Numbered from the stretch's first letter, positions 1-13,222 are shown. The stretch is 64,000 nucleotides of DNA from Solen grandis (GCA_021229015.1 CM037782.1:62547909-62611908); one strand, 5' to 3'. Notes: generated from the letters alone by a model not told the origin. Numbers and translations are program-made.

Positions 1-543
1 TAACAACAATTAATGAGTTGAAAATCTAGTTCAAAAAGATTTCTATAAATCTTAACCGGGACTTTTTTTTATTCAGATTGATGCATACACGTGAAATAAA
101 CACATTGTTTTAATAAAAAAAAGTAGTCCACTTGGAATGACCCCAGGTTCTGGCACAGATACAAATTTGCCGCGCGTAGACAGAACATGAGAAAGTGCCC
201 CGCGCCCCCTAGTGGCAGCTGATAACTGGGTCAGTGGTGCAACACACGGGCACATCCATCACAGCAGGAATCACATCATTAGTATCGTATCCCTCCGCGA
301 ATCTCCATTATTATAAGGCAGTAGTTTAAACTTGTTCACTTTACGTATATTGATAAACAAGCTTTAACCACTTACACGTATTCCTCACGGCGGTTCCTTG
401 GTTGGACCAGTGCTTTGTGCATATGAAGGTCACAAAAAAGTCTTAACCGAACCCCAAACTCTATGATCCGGAGTCGGGTACCTTACCACTGGATCAAGGC
501 GCCCTTGTGATAATGAAAAATAGACTGACTTTAATCTATTTAC

Positions 544-606
544 CAAAGGCCTATTCAACAGAGATATGAAATTGTCCGAAATAATGTTGTTTATTTTTTT
601 AGACGG
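544..606. repeat. dispersed repeat fragment, copy 1
   Basis: This segment aligns well with 17,269-17,333. Both contain CTATTCAACAGAG followed by GTCCGAAATAA and then a T- or A-rich run. Two diverged copies in one window suggest an old interspersed element. I see no ends, inverted repeats or tRNA-like boxes that would classify it. Confidence 0.45.
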
Positions 607-1930
607 AAAAAAAAGAAATACAGGTGAACGGAACTTGAACGTGATCTCGCTGAGATGCTTAACAGTTTGAAGACTCTTAATAGACGGACGCTTTACAGTA
701 TCACTCATAACAGAGACTGCGATCTGACAGATCTTCATATTTAGTTATATCGGTATAAATTTAAGGAGAAAGATTAGTATATCTATGATTGATATTAACA
801 ATTGTATACATCTCACGTTATCTCGCGGTCACATGATCGTACACGTAACTAAACGAGAGCTTCTTTTGACTTTCGCTTTACTTATATCAGAGTTGCGGAT
901 CTGTTAGGTTATAAGGCATTTGATTAAACTTACATCTCACTTACATCTCACTGAGAGGAAAACCACCGCCTACACATTTAGTTTCAGCCTTGTTCTTCTT
1001 TGTTATAAAAACTGGTTGTATTCAGAAAAAGTAATCAGTAATCTGAATTATACTCCGTGTGTTTGATCTTTCAACTTATGTTTTTAATGCCGTAACAAAT
1101 TTTACCACCAAGGGGCGCGTCGAAACGCGTTTTCATTTGGGGTGGCGTGACTGGCTTTGGTTAAAAACACTATATTTAAGCGTTTTGAGTGTTCAGTTTA
1201 TTTTTTAAAATACAAACAATAAGTGATGATTTACTGATATCATACCCACATAGAAACAAGTTTGTTTATTTTATGATGCATGTTCATATTTTATCAGATC
1301 ATCTATAATACAATATATGGGAACATTCAGACATAAATGGCAGATAGACATCTATAGAACTGTGATGTAAAATCAAGATCCTCGAGCGTTTAACGACCTT
1401 AACTCGGGACATCTGTTCGCACATTCGTTAATCTGTGATACCAAGTTTAGATACAATATTCATTTATTTCTAATTCAGTTGCTCATTACCAAAAGTATGA
1501 TCATATTTTGGAATCAGTGACATCAACGACTTTTATTTTATAGGTGTACTCGTCTTAACATCTATTGGTCCGATTTTTTCCATTGTTTTATTAGTTGTAG
1601 GTGTTCTTCATGACTCTTTATCAATTCTACTTAAAATGTATGGCTTAGCTGGTCCAACTAATTTTTCATGACTTTATGGTTCGACTTACAATTCACGGCT
1701 TTACCGGTCCGACTTATTCTTTATGGTTTTCTGGCCCTTCTTATTTTTATGACTTCGATTTGCCGCTCAATGCCTAAGCTGATGTCATTCCCATGATTCA
1801 ATTAGCAAAAACTGCCAATATAAATTGACCAATCATTGTACAGCAATCAGGCGGATAATAGTTTTTTGTTCAGTGGGTAATTACGATAGTTCTGTACTAC
1901 GATCCTGCTATATGAGCTTCAACACGGCAC

Positions 1931-2275
1931 ATGGTTAAGGTGATGTCCTCACTGCCCGAGGGTAATACATCAGAGCTGTCTCCTGCATATGAATGGCCCC
2001 TGTCACTCGTAACCCGAGAGGTCATCGTGTCGAGCGACCTCCAGCGGACATTTCGCGCGATCGTGTGGAAGAAGGTATCCAGAGGTGTTAATTATTATAT
2101 GTCAACAATCACCTATGTAACAGAAATCATTATTTCTCCCGTCAGAAATCTGAAAATCCATAGTCTGGTTTTCTTTAATCTTGAGGGCGACCGGGAACCA
2201 GACGACAAAAACAATGAAACTATTTGTGTGAGCAACTCGATCACATTCTACATGTCATTAAGCAGTGACACGTGA
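1931..2275 (+). other. unrecognised open stretch, possible exon
   Basis: The frame stays open for 114 codons, and its first half (to about 2,074) is clearly more GC-rich and codon-like than the surroundings. A possible donor (AAG|GTATCC) lies at about 2,074-2,075, after which composition drops to AT-rich. The upstream AG lacks a pyrimidine tract. I recognise no domain. It could be a single exon of an unknown gene or a chance ORF. Confidence 0.15.
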
Positions 2276-2833
2276 GCCAAGAACTATCTCAAGCACTCCC
2301 GTGCTTCATTTTTTATTGTATTAAATTCCTGTTATCTAGAAATTTGGAATATATTAGCGGGAAAAAATAACGCAAAAATAAAAATAAGACAATTCCCGTG
2401 AGCACACGCTGTTACGGACCATTTTTCTACCATGCTCTTATTGTTATACAGAGTTATTTTTTCTTTCTGTATGACTCTGTTACTCAGTGACTCGAAGTCA
2501 AAGCAGCAAAGGGGCTAAGTAATATAAAGTCAGAAGACATGGATATTTTTACAACATTGGACGACTAATTATCAGAAAAAAATATTATCGTACAAAAGCA
2601 GTTATACTGTATCTGAACCCGAATATTTGCATGCAACAGCACATCAAAGGATTTCGAAATATTTTCATAGCATTCAAGCAATTGGAAGAGATGTATCATT
2701 CTTACATTATTATTATTATTGTTGTTGTTTGTGTTTAACTGATTATTATTATTATCACATACAATCTAAAGGAAGAGACAAAGAAACCTACAACTACACC
2801 GACATTCGTTCCTGGTTTTGTCTGTCAACAGTT

Positions 2834-2866
<33 letters not shown>

Positions 2867-3097
2867 TCAACATATGACAAACGGTTTGAGGTAGTATCGG
2901 TCCATGTGAAGACACCTCTCGTCCGTCGAGAACTTCTCGCGGATTTTCTAAAGACCTTGTTTCAACAACGAGATATGGCTCGTTTACCACTAACCATACT
3001 TAGCGATATGTAATACTTTTATTAATACTAAAGGGCGATTTTTTTTTTATCGTTTCGTTAATAAAATACGCTTTTTGACAAATATTGTTGATTTATA

Positions 3098-3338
3098 TTA
3101 ACCCTTTCCCTCATATAGATTCATTCTGACGCACTCAATAAGTACCACATAAAGCCTGATCTGCAGAAAGCCAAACTAAAACCTTACCAAATTTAATTGT
3201 AAAATCCTCATTACCAGACCACTGAGGAGCAGCGAACAGCATAAAACCTGATCAGCCTGCGAGTAACTCGCAGGCTGATCTGGTTTATGCTGTTAGCATA
3301 GGTCTTTTCATGGTATCCTCTATGAGGGAAAGGGTTAA
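3098..3338. mobile_element. TTAA-flanked hairpin MITE (piggyBac-like ends), copy 1
   Basis: The 233-bp element (3,102-3,334) begins CCCTTTCCCTCATA and ends with the reverse complement TATGAGGGAAAGGG. It is bounded on both sides by TTAA, the target-site signature of piggyBac-type transposons. An internal near-perfect inverted repeat with arms of about 28 bp is centred at about 3,267 (CAGCCTGCGAGT, then ACTCGCAGGCTG). It has no coding capacity, so it is non-autonomous. A copy of nearly the same length lies at 39,252-39,493. The piggyBac assignment is inferred from the ends only. Confidence 0.8.
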
Positions 3339-5808
3339 AGGCACATTATTCTACTAAAAGCTGGCAAAAATCTAAATGTATGCTACAGCTTTGTTAAGAG
3401 ATGCAATTTTTACATACTCGTTGACGACAACATTCCTACAATGCATGAATAAGAAAGAATCTTTTACTAAAGATCTTTCAATTGTTAAAATATACCTGAT
3501 TTGCATATTCCGCAAATTTTCTGGCGATTTCTGTAGATCTTCCGTATGTCTCCGTTAACGAATCACGAGCACATAAATTTATGGCATTGCAGATAAACAA
3601 ATTGTGATTCGGCGACGGTTTTTTAAAATTCAAATATTTCCGATTACGGACCGTCTTCGGGAAACTCGCCAATGCGAAATGTAAACAATGAGAGTGCAAA
3701 ATACTAAATGGCATACTTTTATCGACAATTTCTTTAAATGCTTTTCTACCGTAAACATTTGCACGTTTCGTACAATTTGCGTTAGCCCACAATATGTCAA
3801 TATAATTTTATCTTTTTCTTTTTTCATAAAAATAGTATCACAATGATATATTTATAATGGGTCTTTCAGATAAGAGTGTTGTTTTTTTTTTATGTACATG
3901 AATTTTTAATAATCAGATATCGTGGAATGCATATCTACCTAATTGAGAATTTAAGTACATTTATATATCTTAAGCGCTAAGTATTGTACGTGGAATTCGC
4001 AAACGAATACCTTGTCAACTGCTTCGAAGAAGAACCTGTGACCGGGGGCATTTGAACTCTAGAGTCAGATTCGTTTTCAAAGGATATGTACATTCAGTAG
4101 GTGAAATTGAAAAAAAAATAGAGAAAAATAAACATACCATGTGCAGTTTGCGAATGACCAGGGAGCGAGGCAGCATGTAAATACGTACAGATTGACATCC
4201 ACACGCTGGCGGTCAGCTTCACACATTTCATGTTCTAACTTCGTATGTCCACAGTCCAGTTTCTCAGTCAATTTTTCCTACAATGGAGAGAGGTCTGTCA
4301 CACAATAGCTCAATCTGGCATTGTGTAATCCATCTTTATTGTATTCCTCCGAAAACAGAACAAATATTAATCCGCAATGAATTGCTAATCCCGTTTTACA
4401 GCCTATTTATCCGCGAGGATCTTGGAGAGATGCAGGATGAAATAGCACGTATGTTTATAAACATTCTGCCTAATTATGGTTTCTTACCAATATTAACTGT
4501 TTTTTTACCTATTAAATGTGCTCACTTCATTTTCCATTTGCACTATATCTGCAACGGGCATGTGTGTTATTTTTCTTGAATTTTATCTTCAATCCTTCCC
4601 GACGTATGTTCACCTACTTTTATACGTCAGTTAAGCATATGGCTATAGGTTCAGTGACCCAGAATGTCGCGTATTGCAGTATATAATATATTTATGATTT
4701 ATCGCGTGAGAAATACTGTGTCAGCCAGAAGATGTAGAAGAAGTTTGTTGAACCACACAGCCTTTGTATTTTGTTCCGAATGCTAAAAATCACAAAAATG
4801 TATCCTTAAAATGTTCTGTGTCTTGCCTTTAAGTTTTAGTTAAAATCACGGAGCAGTCCCGGTCTTCAGAGATATACAAATATTGCCCAGATATTGCGTC
4901 ACTTCCGGTCTGACGTACCCTTTGTCTGCGGCGGCTAGGTGAATCACAGACTCAATTCCCCGATTCCAGACCGCAAGGAACAAATCAAGCACACCCAGAC
5001 ACGGTCACAACTACCAACTGAGCACATCGGCGTGTCGCCCGTAACAACCGTTTTCTCCTTCATTTCCCAAACGACAACTTCTCGCTTGATGCCCTCATTA
5101 ATCAGTGCGCGCGCGATGACTTACCCAGCGGTCTTTCTTAATGATTATCATGTCAGTTATGGTTTAAAATAAAGGTATGCTTGTTTGACCTTATCATAAT
5201 TAGAGAACTGCATTTTAAGGTGGAGTGTCTGCTGCTGAATTTCATCGTCTCATTTTTCAGTCTGGCGGACCATTTTGAGAAAAGATCTGGTGCACTTGCC
5301 CGGATGCTGGAGACAATGGTTGGTGATTCATGATACCAAGTGCAGAAAGTGCAGAAGTTTTTTTGTTGTTGTTGTTTGTTTGTTGTTTTTTTCTCTCCCA
5401 TAAACAAAAGATATTTCCTCAATTTTAGCAGTATAATGTTAGTATCTAAATGTGATTTTTACTGTACTTTTTTTTTTAACTAAAGTTGTTTACTACAAGT
5501 TTAGCAATGTAATGTTCGTATCTAAATGTGATTTTTGTTACTGTATCAATTTCAAAAAAAAAAGGAAAATTAAAATGAAAATGTATTAACAGAATATTCT
5601 TCAGGCACCATATTGTCTTTTTTCTTAACCAGTAATCAATAAACTGTCAAATTATATTACTAAAACATGTGGATATCAGCAATCAAAGGTAGTTTTAATA
5701 TCTTATTATATATAACTCAAATCGTTGTTGATTTACATTGGATTCAACTGAAATGCTTTTTTTTCAGGCATTTAAATGTTTGTATGTGCGTTGAGTTTAT
5801 CGTCCCAG
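3339..5808. other. gene-free stretch
   Basis: Only short, uncharacteristic open frames and poly-A/T runs are visible. I find no conserved domain, tRNA-like box or long inverted repeat. Confidence 0.45.
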
Positions 5809-5990
5809 CGACAGTATTTCAGTCATTTGGAGACGATGTCTACTTTAGACAGATATAGCGTTGCCATACTGCAGTATCACGCCGTAGACATGTGGCATGA
5901 TACCACGCCTAGTCGCATTATCCTGCCACTGGGCCAATCAGTCAACCAGTCCTGGAGCTACCATCTACATGGAGTTTACTACTGTTATAC
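5809..5990 (-). mobile_element. SINE-like repeat family S4, inverted copy
   Basis: Read on the minus strand, this matches the 3' part of the repeat at 38,919-39,207. Shared words include CAGTATCACGCCGTAGACAT and CATTTGGAGA, and both copies carry the block around GGCATGATAC. Another fragment is at 35,528-35,650. Three copies in two orientations support an interspersed element. Confidence 0.6.
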
Positions 5991-6020
5991 ACAACGTATA
6001 CAGCAGGTCCAATATTGAAA

Positions 6021-6044
6021 TGTGTGTGTGTGTGTGTGTGTGTG
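6021..6044. repeat. (TG)n microsatellite
   Basis: This is a perfect TG dinucleotide run of about 12 units. Confidence 0.9.
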
Positions 6045-6674
6045 GTTAGATTGTAGTTCCGTATCACGCATTAGTATGAAGCGTATTATTTCGATGGGCA
6101 GGATAGAATATAACCGATTTAGATACCAGAAGATATGATATAATGAAGTAACTTACGAAAAGGTAATATTTTAATGGACATGTAATGTTTTCATTATGAC
6201 GCAAAGTACTCTACTGACGTCATGCCATTATGTGATGTCACAGAAAGGCCAAAGCTCAAGTCCCCCTTAAGAAACGTAAAAGAAAATGTTTATAACTGAA
6301 AGGTTGGAAAGTGAAGCCGCTGTCAAGTTTCCGTGTCTCCCGACACTTCAACACGTGGCTGTTGCAGTGTATTATAATGCATACATACGTTGGTTTTGAC
6401 AGGTGTAAATTAATTAGCTCGAATCATTATAAAATTAGTTACCGAAGAAGGTAGCAAAACTGTGCGCATTGTACTCACGTCCATTGTCATCTGGTATTAC
6501 AAATGTCACTTTTAGAAACGTACGATATTTCAAACATGGGCAAAGAAGGCACAACATCAGACGACTTTGTTGTGTTGGGTTTACGTTCCGCCGTCGGTAT
6601 TTCAGAGAGTATGCATACCTGAGACAGATCGAGTGCTGCCAAGCTGCTGGGTCACGCCCGTTTAAATATAACAC
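6045..6674. other. gene-free stretch upstream of the satellite
   Basis: Opposing open frames at about 6,435-6,749 show no recognisable domain. I see no RNA gene or repeat ends. Confidence 0.4.
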
Positions 6675-7810
6675 TTTTTGACCTACACATTGTGGCCTAT
6701 AACAATATCTCACTTCTCTCTTGGACCTACACATTGTGCCCCATAACAATATCTCACTTCTCTCTTGGATCTACACATTGTGCCCCATATCAATATCTCA
6801 CTTCTCTCCTGGACCTACACATTGTGCCCCATAACAATATCTCACTTCTCTCCTGGACCTACACATTGTGCCCCATATCAATATCTCACTTCTCTCTTGG
6901 ACCTACACATTGTGCCCCATATCAATATCTCACTGCTCTCTTGCACCTACACATTGTTCCCCGTATCAATATCTCACTGCTCTCTTGCACCTACACATTG
7001 TGCCCCATATCAATATCTCACTTCTCTCTTGGACCTATACATTGTGCCCCATATCAATATCTCACTTCTCTCTTGGACCTACACATTGTGCCCCATATCA
7101 ATATCTCACTTCTCTCTTGGACCTACACATAGTGCCCCATATCAATATCTCACTTCTCTCTTGGACCTACACATTGTGGCCTATAACAATATCTCACTTC
7201 TCTCTTGGACCTACACATTGTGCCCCATAACAATATCTCACTTCTCTCTTGGACCTACACATTGTGCCCCATATCAATATCTCACTTCTCTCTTGGACCT
7301 ACACATTGTGCCCCATAACAATATCTCACTTCTCTCTTGGACCTACACATTGTGCCCCATATCAATATCTCACTTCTCTCTTGGACCTACACATTGTGGC
7401 CTATATCAATATCTCACTTCTCTCTTGGACCTACACATTGTGCCCCATAACAATATCTCACTTCTCTCTTGGACCTACACATTGTGCCCCATATCAATAT
7501 CTCACTTCTCTCTTGGACCTACACATTGTGCCCCATATCAATATCTCACTTCTCTCTTGGACCTACACATTGTGCCCCATATCAATATCTCACTTCTCTC
7601 TTGGACCTACACATTGTGCCCTCAATATCTCACTTCTCTCTTGGACCTACACATTGTGCCCCATATCAATATCTCACTTCTCCATATCATATCTCCTTCT
7701 CTCTTGGACCTACACATTGTGCCCCATATCAATATCTCACTTCTCTCTTGGACCTACACATTGTGCCCCATATCAATATCTCACTTCTCTCTTGGACCTA
7801 CACATTGTGG
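6675..7810. repeat. 44-bp satellite array, subfamily 1
   Basis: About 26 head-to-tail copies of a 44-bp unit are present. Each contains CCTACACATTGTGCCCCATA and ATCTCACTTCTCTCTTGG. Monomers are very similar, with recurring variants (GCCTATAAC against CCCATATC), which suggests recent homogenisation. The unit lacks stop codons in all three plus-strand frames, so long repetitive open frames arise (for example 6,765-7,952). Because 44 is not a multiple of 3, each frame cycles through the same 44-residue period. I read this as satellite DNA, not a gene. Confidence 0.93.
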
Positions 7811-8060
7811 TCCATATCAATATCAATTTGGCCTACCCATCAATATACAATTCTCTCTTGGACCTACATCGATATTGTGGCCCATATCAATACACCACGG
7901 TACATTTTGGCCCATATATTTTGCCCATATCAATACACAACGGTACTTTTAGACCTACATATTGTGGACAATATCAAAACATATTGTGGCCATATCAATC
8001 ACACGGTACTTTTTGCCATATCATCATACAACGTAACTTTGGACCTATTATTGTGGCCCA
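7811..8060. repeat. degenerate junction between the two satellite subfamilies
   Basis: Spacing becomes irregular and single-base gains and losses are common, but CATATCAATA and ACCTA words remain recognisable. This links subfamily 1 on the left to subfamily 2 on the right and suggests both derive from one ancestral monomer. Confidence 0.7.
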
Positions 8061-9625
8061 TATCAGTACATCACATGACTCTTGGACCTACATATTGTGG
8101 ACAATATCACTACATCACGTAGCTCTTGTATCTACATATTGTGGCCCATATCACTACATCACGCAACTCTTGTATCTACATATTGTTGCCCATATCACAA
8201 CATCACGCAACACTTGGATCTACATATTGTGGCCCATATCATTACATCACGCAATTCCTGGATCTACATATTGTGGCCAATATCAATACATCACGTAACA
8301 CTTGGATCTACATATCGTGGACAATATCACTACATCACGTAGCTCTTGTATCTACATATTGTGGCCCATATCACTACATCACGCAACACTTGTATCTACA
8401 TATTGTTGCCCATATCACAACATCAAGTAACACTTGGACCTTTATAATGTGGCCCATACAAAAAACAAATAACTCTTGGACCTTTATATTGTGGCCCATA
8501 TCATTACATCACGTAACACTTGGATCTACATATTGTGGCCAATATCAATACATCACGCAACACTTGGATCTACATATTGTGGCCCATATCACTACATCAC
8601 GCAACTCCTGTATCTACATATTGTTGCCCATATCACAACATCACGCAACTCTTGTATCTACATATTGTGGCCCATATCACAACATCACGCAACTCTTGTA
8701 TCTACATATTGTTGCCCATATCACTACATCACGCAACTCTTGTATCTACATATTGTTGCCCATATCACTACATCACGTAACTCTTGTATCTACATATTGT
8801 TGCCCATATCACAACATCACGCAACACTTGGATCTACATATTGTGGCCCATATCACTACATCACGCAACTCCTGTATCTACATATTGTTGCCCATATCAC
8901 TACATCACGCAACTCCTGTATCTACATATTGTTGCCCATATCACTACATCACGCAACTCTTGTATCTACATATTGTTGCCCATATCACTACATCACGTAA
9001 GTCTTGTATCTACATAATTTGGCCCATTTCACTACGTCTCGTAACAGTTGGACCTACATATTGTGGACAATATCACTACATCACGTAACTCTTGGACCTA
9101 CATATTGTGGCCCATATCACTACATCACGTAACTTTTGGACCTACATATTGTGGCCCATATCACTACATCACGCAACTCTTGGACCCACATATTGTGTCC
9201 CATATTACTACATAATGTAACTTTTGGACCTACATATTGTGGCCCATATCACTACATCACGTAACTCTTGGACCTACATATTGTGGCCCATATCACTACA
9301 TCGCGTAACTCTTGGATCTACATATTGTGGCCCATATCACTATATCACGTAACTTTTGTATCTACATATTGTGGCCCATATCACTACATCACGTAACTAT
9401 TGGACCTTTATATTGTGGCCCATATCACTACATCACGAAACTCTTTTATCTACATGTTGGGGCCCATATCACTACATCACGTAACTCTTGGACCTTTATC
9501 TTGTGGCCCATATCACTACATCACGTAACTCTTGGACCCATATCTTGTGATTCATATCACTACATCACGTAACTTTTAGACTTACTTTTTCTGACCCATA
9601 TCACTACACCACGCCACCTTTTTGA
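8061..9625. repeat. 44-bp satellite array, subfamily 2
   Basis: About 35 copies of a 44-bp unit are present, with CTACATATTGTGGCCCATAT followed by CACTACATCACGTAACTCTT. Length and register match subfamily 1 (CTACA-ATTGTG-CCCATATCA in both), so the arrays are homologous but separately homogenised. Variants (GTTGCCC, GGACAAT, CAACACTTGG) occur in runs. The array decays at its right edge, near 9,560-9,625. Confidence 0.93.
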
Positions 9626-11164
9626 CCAGCGTGATATGACAATGAGAAAGCTCTATCTGTAATATAGAAGTGATAATATCCTGAAACTATCCTGAAACTA
9701 TCCTCTCTTGGATGCACTAGGCTCCATATGATACATTTATTTCTATTTTATCCTCGCTGAACCGCCTACTGTGCCTCCATGATTGATAGAGATTGTCTAT
9801 TTACTTGTAACTGTATACAATGAACACTTTATATGCAATAAACTGTCTCCGATTCGATAGATCAGGAGACAAAAAGATATACACATATAAGCCATCAATT
9901 GATTAAACAATACCATAACTTACTATCTTATTGTTTTAATTGAAATTATGATTTCTGTTCCAAACGCATGTCCTTCTGCTTACTCAAAATGCAACACTTA
10001 TGGCACGCAAGCTGATAAATAACAATAGTTTATGATGAAACGCATAATAACTGTTGTCATTTATTTGGGGCAGTTTTTCAACTGAGAATAATCTATGGAT
10101 CCATCTTTGACAAAGCTACTCCAACATACTTGTGTATGTACATTTAAAGGAATTCCTACATTCATTTACCGAATATGTATTTCCTTTGTGGAGATCGAAC
10201 ACCCCAACTTGCGTGTTCGTATATTGTGCCTTGATATGTTCTGCTACATTAATGTCTACTCATGTGCTGCACTGCTAGTAGCCAGTGTAAAAGGTCTTTG
10301 TAATTCTTCTAGAAATGCGTATTTTAATTCCAATCAAGCCACCCTTTTCAAAAACTTTTAGTTGGATATCCTGTATAAATCATTTAGTAACCTTATCCAT
10401 GATAAGTAATCGTCTCTGAAATTATTTGAGAGCAATGCAAATCAGACTCACTTTTATGGTCGGGTTTTTTTTAATTGTTTTTTTATATTTTTTTTGAGTT
10501 TCATAAATTTCGTGCATTCCGAATGGCAGTGACATATATATTTTCAAGCATGCAGTTTTTTAAATAATTAACCAGAAAACAATCTGGCATCGTTGAGTTC
10601 TCGAAGTCATCGATGTAGAAAGAAACCGAAAAAGGCCGAATTAATCGAACCCGCTTTTCACTATTTCGATAGCTATCCTGTTAATTGGAAATTATGTCAC
10701 CCTCGTCAGTCAGGACCATCCCATGATCTGAATATGACTCTTTAAAAGTCTTGTCCAATTAACGGAAACTGATTCAAGCTCATTGCCTCTTCGGCTATTT
10801 TTCATCGGTGAGCTATTTCACGCCCCAAGCTGGTTTACATATCTAGCTGCATTGTGCCCAAAGTTGTAGGTCTGAATTAATCTAATTTCAGGTGCGGTTA
10901 ACGTGGCAAGTTAGTTCATTATTAATAATCTATTTAAAGATATGGTAAACCAAGCAAGTTTGTTATTTGCTATAAATATGGTCCTATCATAAACAATATG
11001 ACTGTAGACTAAACCACAGAAACCCATTAGTTAGCTGGGTTTTCCATCTGCTGATGTGACGCATCCGAGTATCAGGCTACTTCTAGAACAAGTCGGTCCC
11101 GTCTCAAAAGTGCATGACTGAGCGTGGTACCAGTCACTTGTCTAATATAGGGTGATGGCGCAAA
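9626..11164. other. gene-free stretch
   Basis: I see no supported gene. A plain open frame at 10,095-10,361 has no recognisable domain. Poly-T tracts occur near 10,465-10,500. Confidence 0.45.
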
Positions 11165-11368
11165 GGGCGCCGTGGTTCATTGGCAACTTACCCAGACTGC
11201 CGATCAGAAGGTTGTGAGTTCGAACTCCGTCGGGAGCTACGAATTTGTATGACCTTCCCATGTGCAAAGTACTGGTCCAACCCTGGAAACACCGAGAGGG
11301 ATTAGTATAAGTTGTAAGAACTTGTTTCCGAATCGACTGAAAACGAATATATTTGAACTGACGCCGCA
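11165..11368 (+). mobile_element. tRNA-derived SINE, family S2
   Basis: The head is tRNA-like, with an A-box-like GTGGTTCATTGG near 11,172 and a B-box-like GAGTTCGAACTCC near 11,217-11,229. The body contains GAGAGGGATTAGTATAAGTTG. The body recurs at 32,399-32,537 (minus) and 37,736-38,000 (plus). Lacking a cloverleaf but having a long non-tRNA body, it is a SINE, not a functional tRNA gene. Confidence 0.75.
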
Positions 11369-12400
11369 AAAACTAGTATATGAGTTTATTTCCCTAAATT
11401 TAAGAGAATCTCATAATTAACATTAATGATATTAAAGAGAATTGTATATATTCGTCTGCTATATATCTACTTCATCTTAAATGTATAGCCAATACCTTTG
11501 CAATATATTAAGTATTGTTCGACATCACAAACAAGTGCAGATATAATATTAAGACAAATATCGTGGTTCCCTTAAGTCTGAATATTTGAGTTGTGTGACA
11601 CACTACTGATTATTAACGGTGAATAAAGTATAAGAAAAAGGTATATTAACATTTCAACGTCATAGTTTCTATATACTAAAGATTTAAATCATTCGAAAAT
11701 TTCCTAAATGATAAAACTAAATGTAAGTATAGATAGGTTCGTATGCTGTCGTCAAACGATGAAAATGTAACGAAGCGCAATAAACATGACAGACCCACCG
11801 GAAGTTGACGCACTAATACACTCACGAATAACCTGTGATTTACAAATACCTTCTCAATAATAATACATGTAAGTTTTTTTTTTTTTTTTATTTATCAAAA
11901 AAAAAAAAAAACTTGCTTAGGCTTTTTTAGACCTACACATTCGAATTTATTATTAAGCGTGGTTTTCATTTAAGATTAAATATGATATTTATTATATAAC
12001 ATTCTAAATTCATCCACAAATTGCATAAACAAATTAACAGAGAATTAGTCAGAAGACATAAATAAGTAGCTACAGTAGAGACCAACGAAGAACTCTGGCT
12101 CTACATGCATTTTATTGTCCTGGTTTCTAATCACCTTTCCATTATTTGCCTGCATTTATTCTACACATTTATGGAACGAAATTACAGGACGCCGTTCACC
12201 ATTTGTTGCTTTTTAAATATAGTTTTCCTACAATTTAAAATGTATAACTTTATTTCTCCATAACCTCTTAAGGCACCAAATAACGTTCTGTTGAGACCAA
12301 TTTAAATGGCATGTGTGGTATGTATGGTAGTGTTACACACAATTTCGAAAAGGAAAACCACTCATTAAAATAAGAAGGCAAACAATGTTAATGTTTCGGA
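11369..12400. other. gene-free stretch
   Basis: This is AT-rich and contains a poly-T/poly-A inverted pair at about 11,872-11,913. No gene or RNA is recognisable. Confidence 0.45.
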
Positions 12401-12649
12401 CTTGACTTGACTTGACTATTTGAGCTTACCGTCGATACAACAGTATTTCAGCCACATAGCGACGTCCTGCTAATTACAGGTGGAGGAAGACCCCGAATGC
12501 ACGTAGGCATCCGGGTAGAACGACCTACCGCAAGCCAGCAGGAAGGCTTCCTCACATGAAAATCATCCGAATGATCCTGTCGGGATTCGAACCCACGCGG
12601 TGAGGGGTGTTAAAGTCAGCGACTTTACCCTCCCGGTCAAGGAGGCTTC
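12401..12649 (-). mobile_element. tRNA-derived SINE, family S1, full-length inverted copy
   Basis: The reverse complement matches the plus-strand copy at 35,864-36,107. It has a tRNA-like head with a B box (seen here as GGGATTCGAACCC), then the conserved body that includes GAAGCCTTCC, TTGCGGTAGGTCG and TCTTCCTCCACC. The flanks carry an imperfect 13-bp direct repeat, TTAATGTTTCGGA at 12,388-12,400 and TTAACGTTTTGGA at 12,650-12,662. This fits a diverged target-site duplication. Confidence 0.8.
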
Positions 12650-12869
12650 TTAACGTTTTGGATAACAAAAATCCAATGTATTTTTGTAATTTATTGTTTT
12701 ACTGTTAATATTGTATTAAGTGATACTTTCTGGATTTTTTTATCAACGCGCGTTTGAGATGTACATTTATACTTTCCGTTAAGTACGCCTAATTACGATT
12801 TTTTTAAAATTTATTTTTAGCATTAAAAGAACAACATTAAAACAACATCAAAATATACAATTACCACTA

Positions 12870-13222
12870 AAAATAGTCCAGCGAAATCGTGGGAATGTTA
12901 CTTATAATTTGAATTCGTCTGAATAGATAAGAGTTATATTATGTCCCAGTGCCCAACAACAGGATAGGGACTATGGGTTTCACATAAATTAATCGGCCTT
13001 GGTGACGCATGGCTTTGAAGCCGAGGGTTGTGGGTTCGATCACTACTGGGGTTGGCATGGTCTCCGTAATGAGTGACTTACAGTTTCTTTCTGATGGTCA
13101 TTCGTCTTCCACCGCTGTACTAAGTTAACCACAGAGATGCATGCTAAATTTTTATTACTGTTAGAATATTAGCCTTTGGTGACATAAAACGGTGTTAAAT
13201 AATCCAAATAAAATCAAATAAA
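12870..13222 (+). mobile_element. SINE-like repeat, family S3
   Basis: A tRNA-like head (GGTGACGCATGGCTTTGAAG, then GGGTTCGATC) near 13,000-13,050 is embedded in a longer repeat ending in GGTGTTAAATAATCC. The ends of the same repeat recur inverted at 23,965-24,150. RNA polymerase III promoter boxes and multiple copies support a SINE, though its exact ends are uncertain. Confidence 0.65.

Larger units (their letters stand above)
1..3097. other. gene-free AT-rich stretch
   Basis: I see no recognisable gene, RNA gene or complete transposon here. Short ATT runs lie near 2,705-2,725 and a TTG/GTT microsatellite at about 2,834-2,866. Part of the stretch (about 544-606) resembles 17,269-17,333, so at least some of it is dispersed repeat. 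A GC-richer open stretch at 1,931-2,275 is listed separately. Confidence 0.5.

Noticed and set aside
6692..9088. Long open frames (up to ~395 codons) in several frames
   Set aside because: They arise because the 44-bp satellite monomer has no stop codon in any plus frame. Frames overlap one another and translate only the repeat.
6675..9625. CRISPR array
   Set aside because: The repeats are contiguous 44-bp monomers without unique spacers, in an animal genome.
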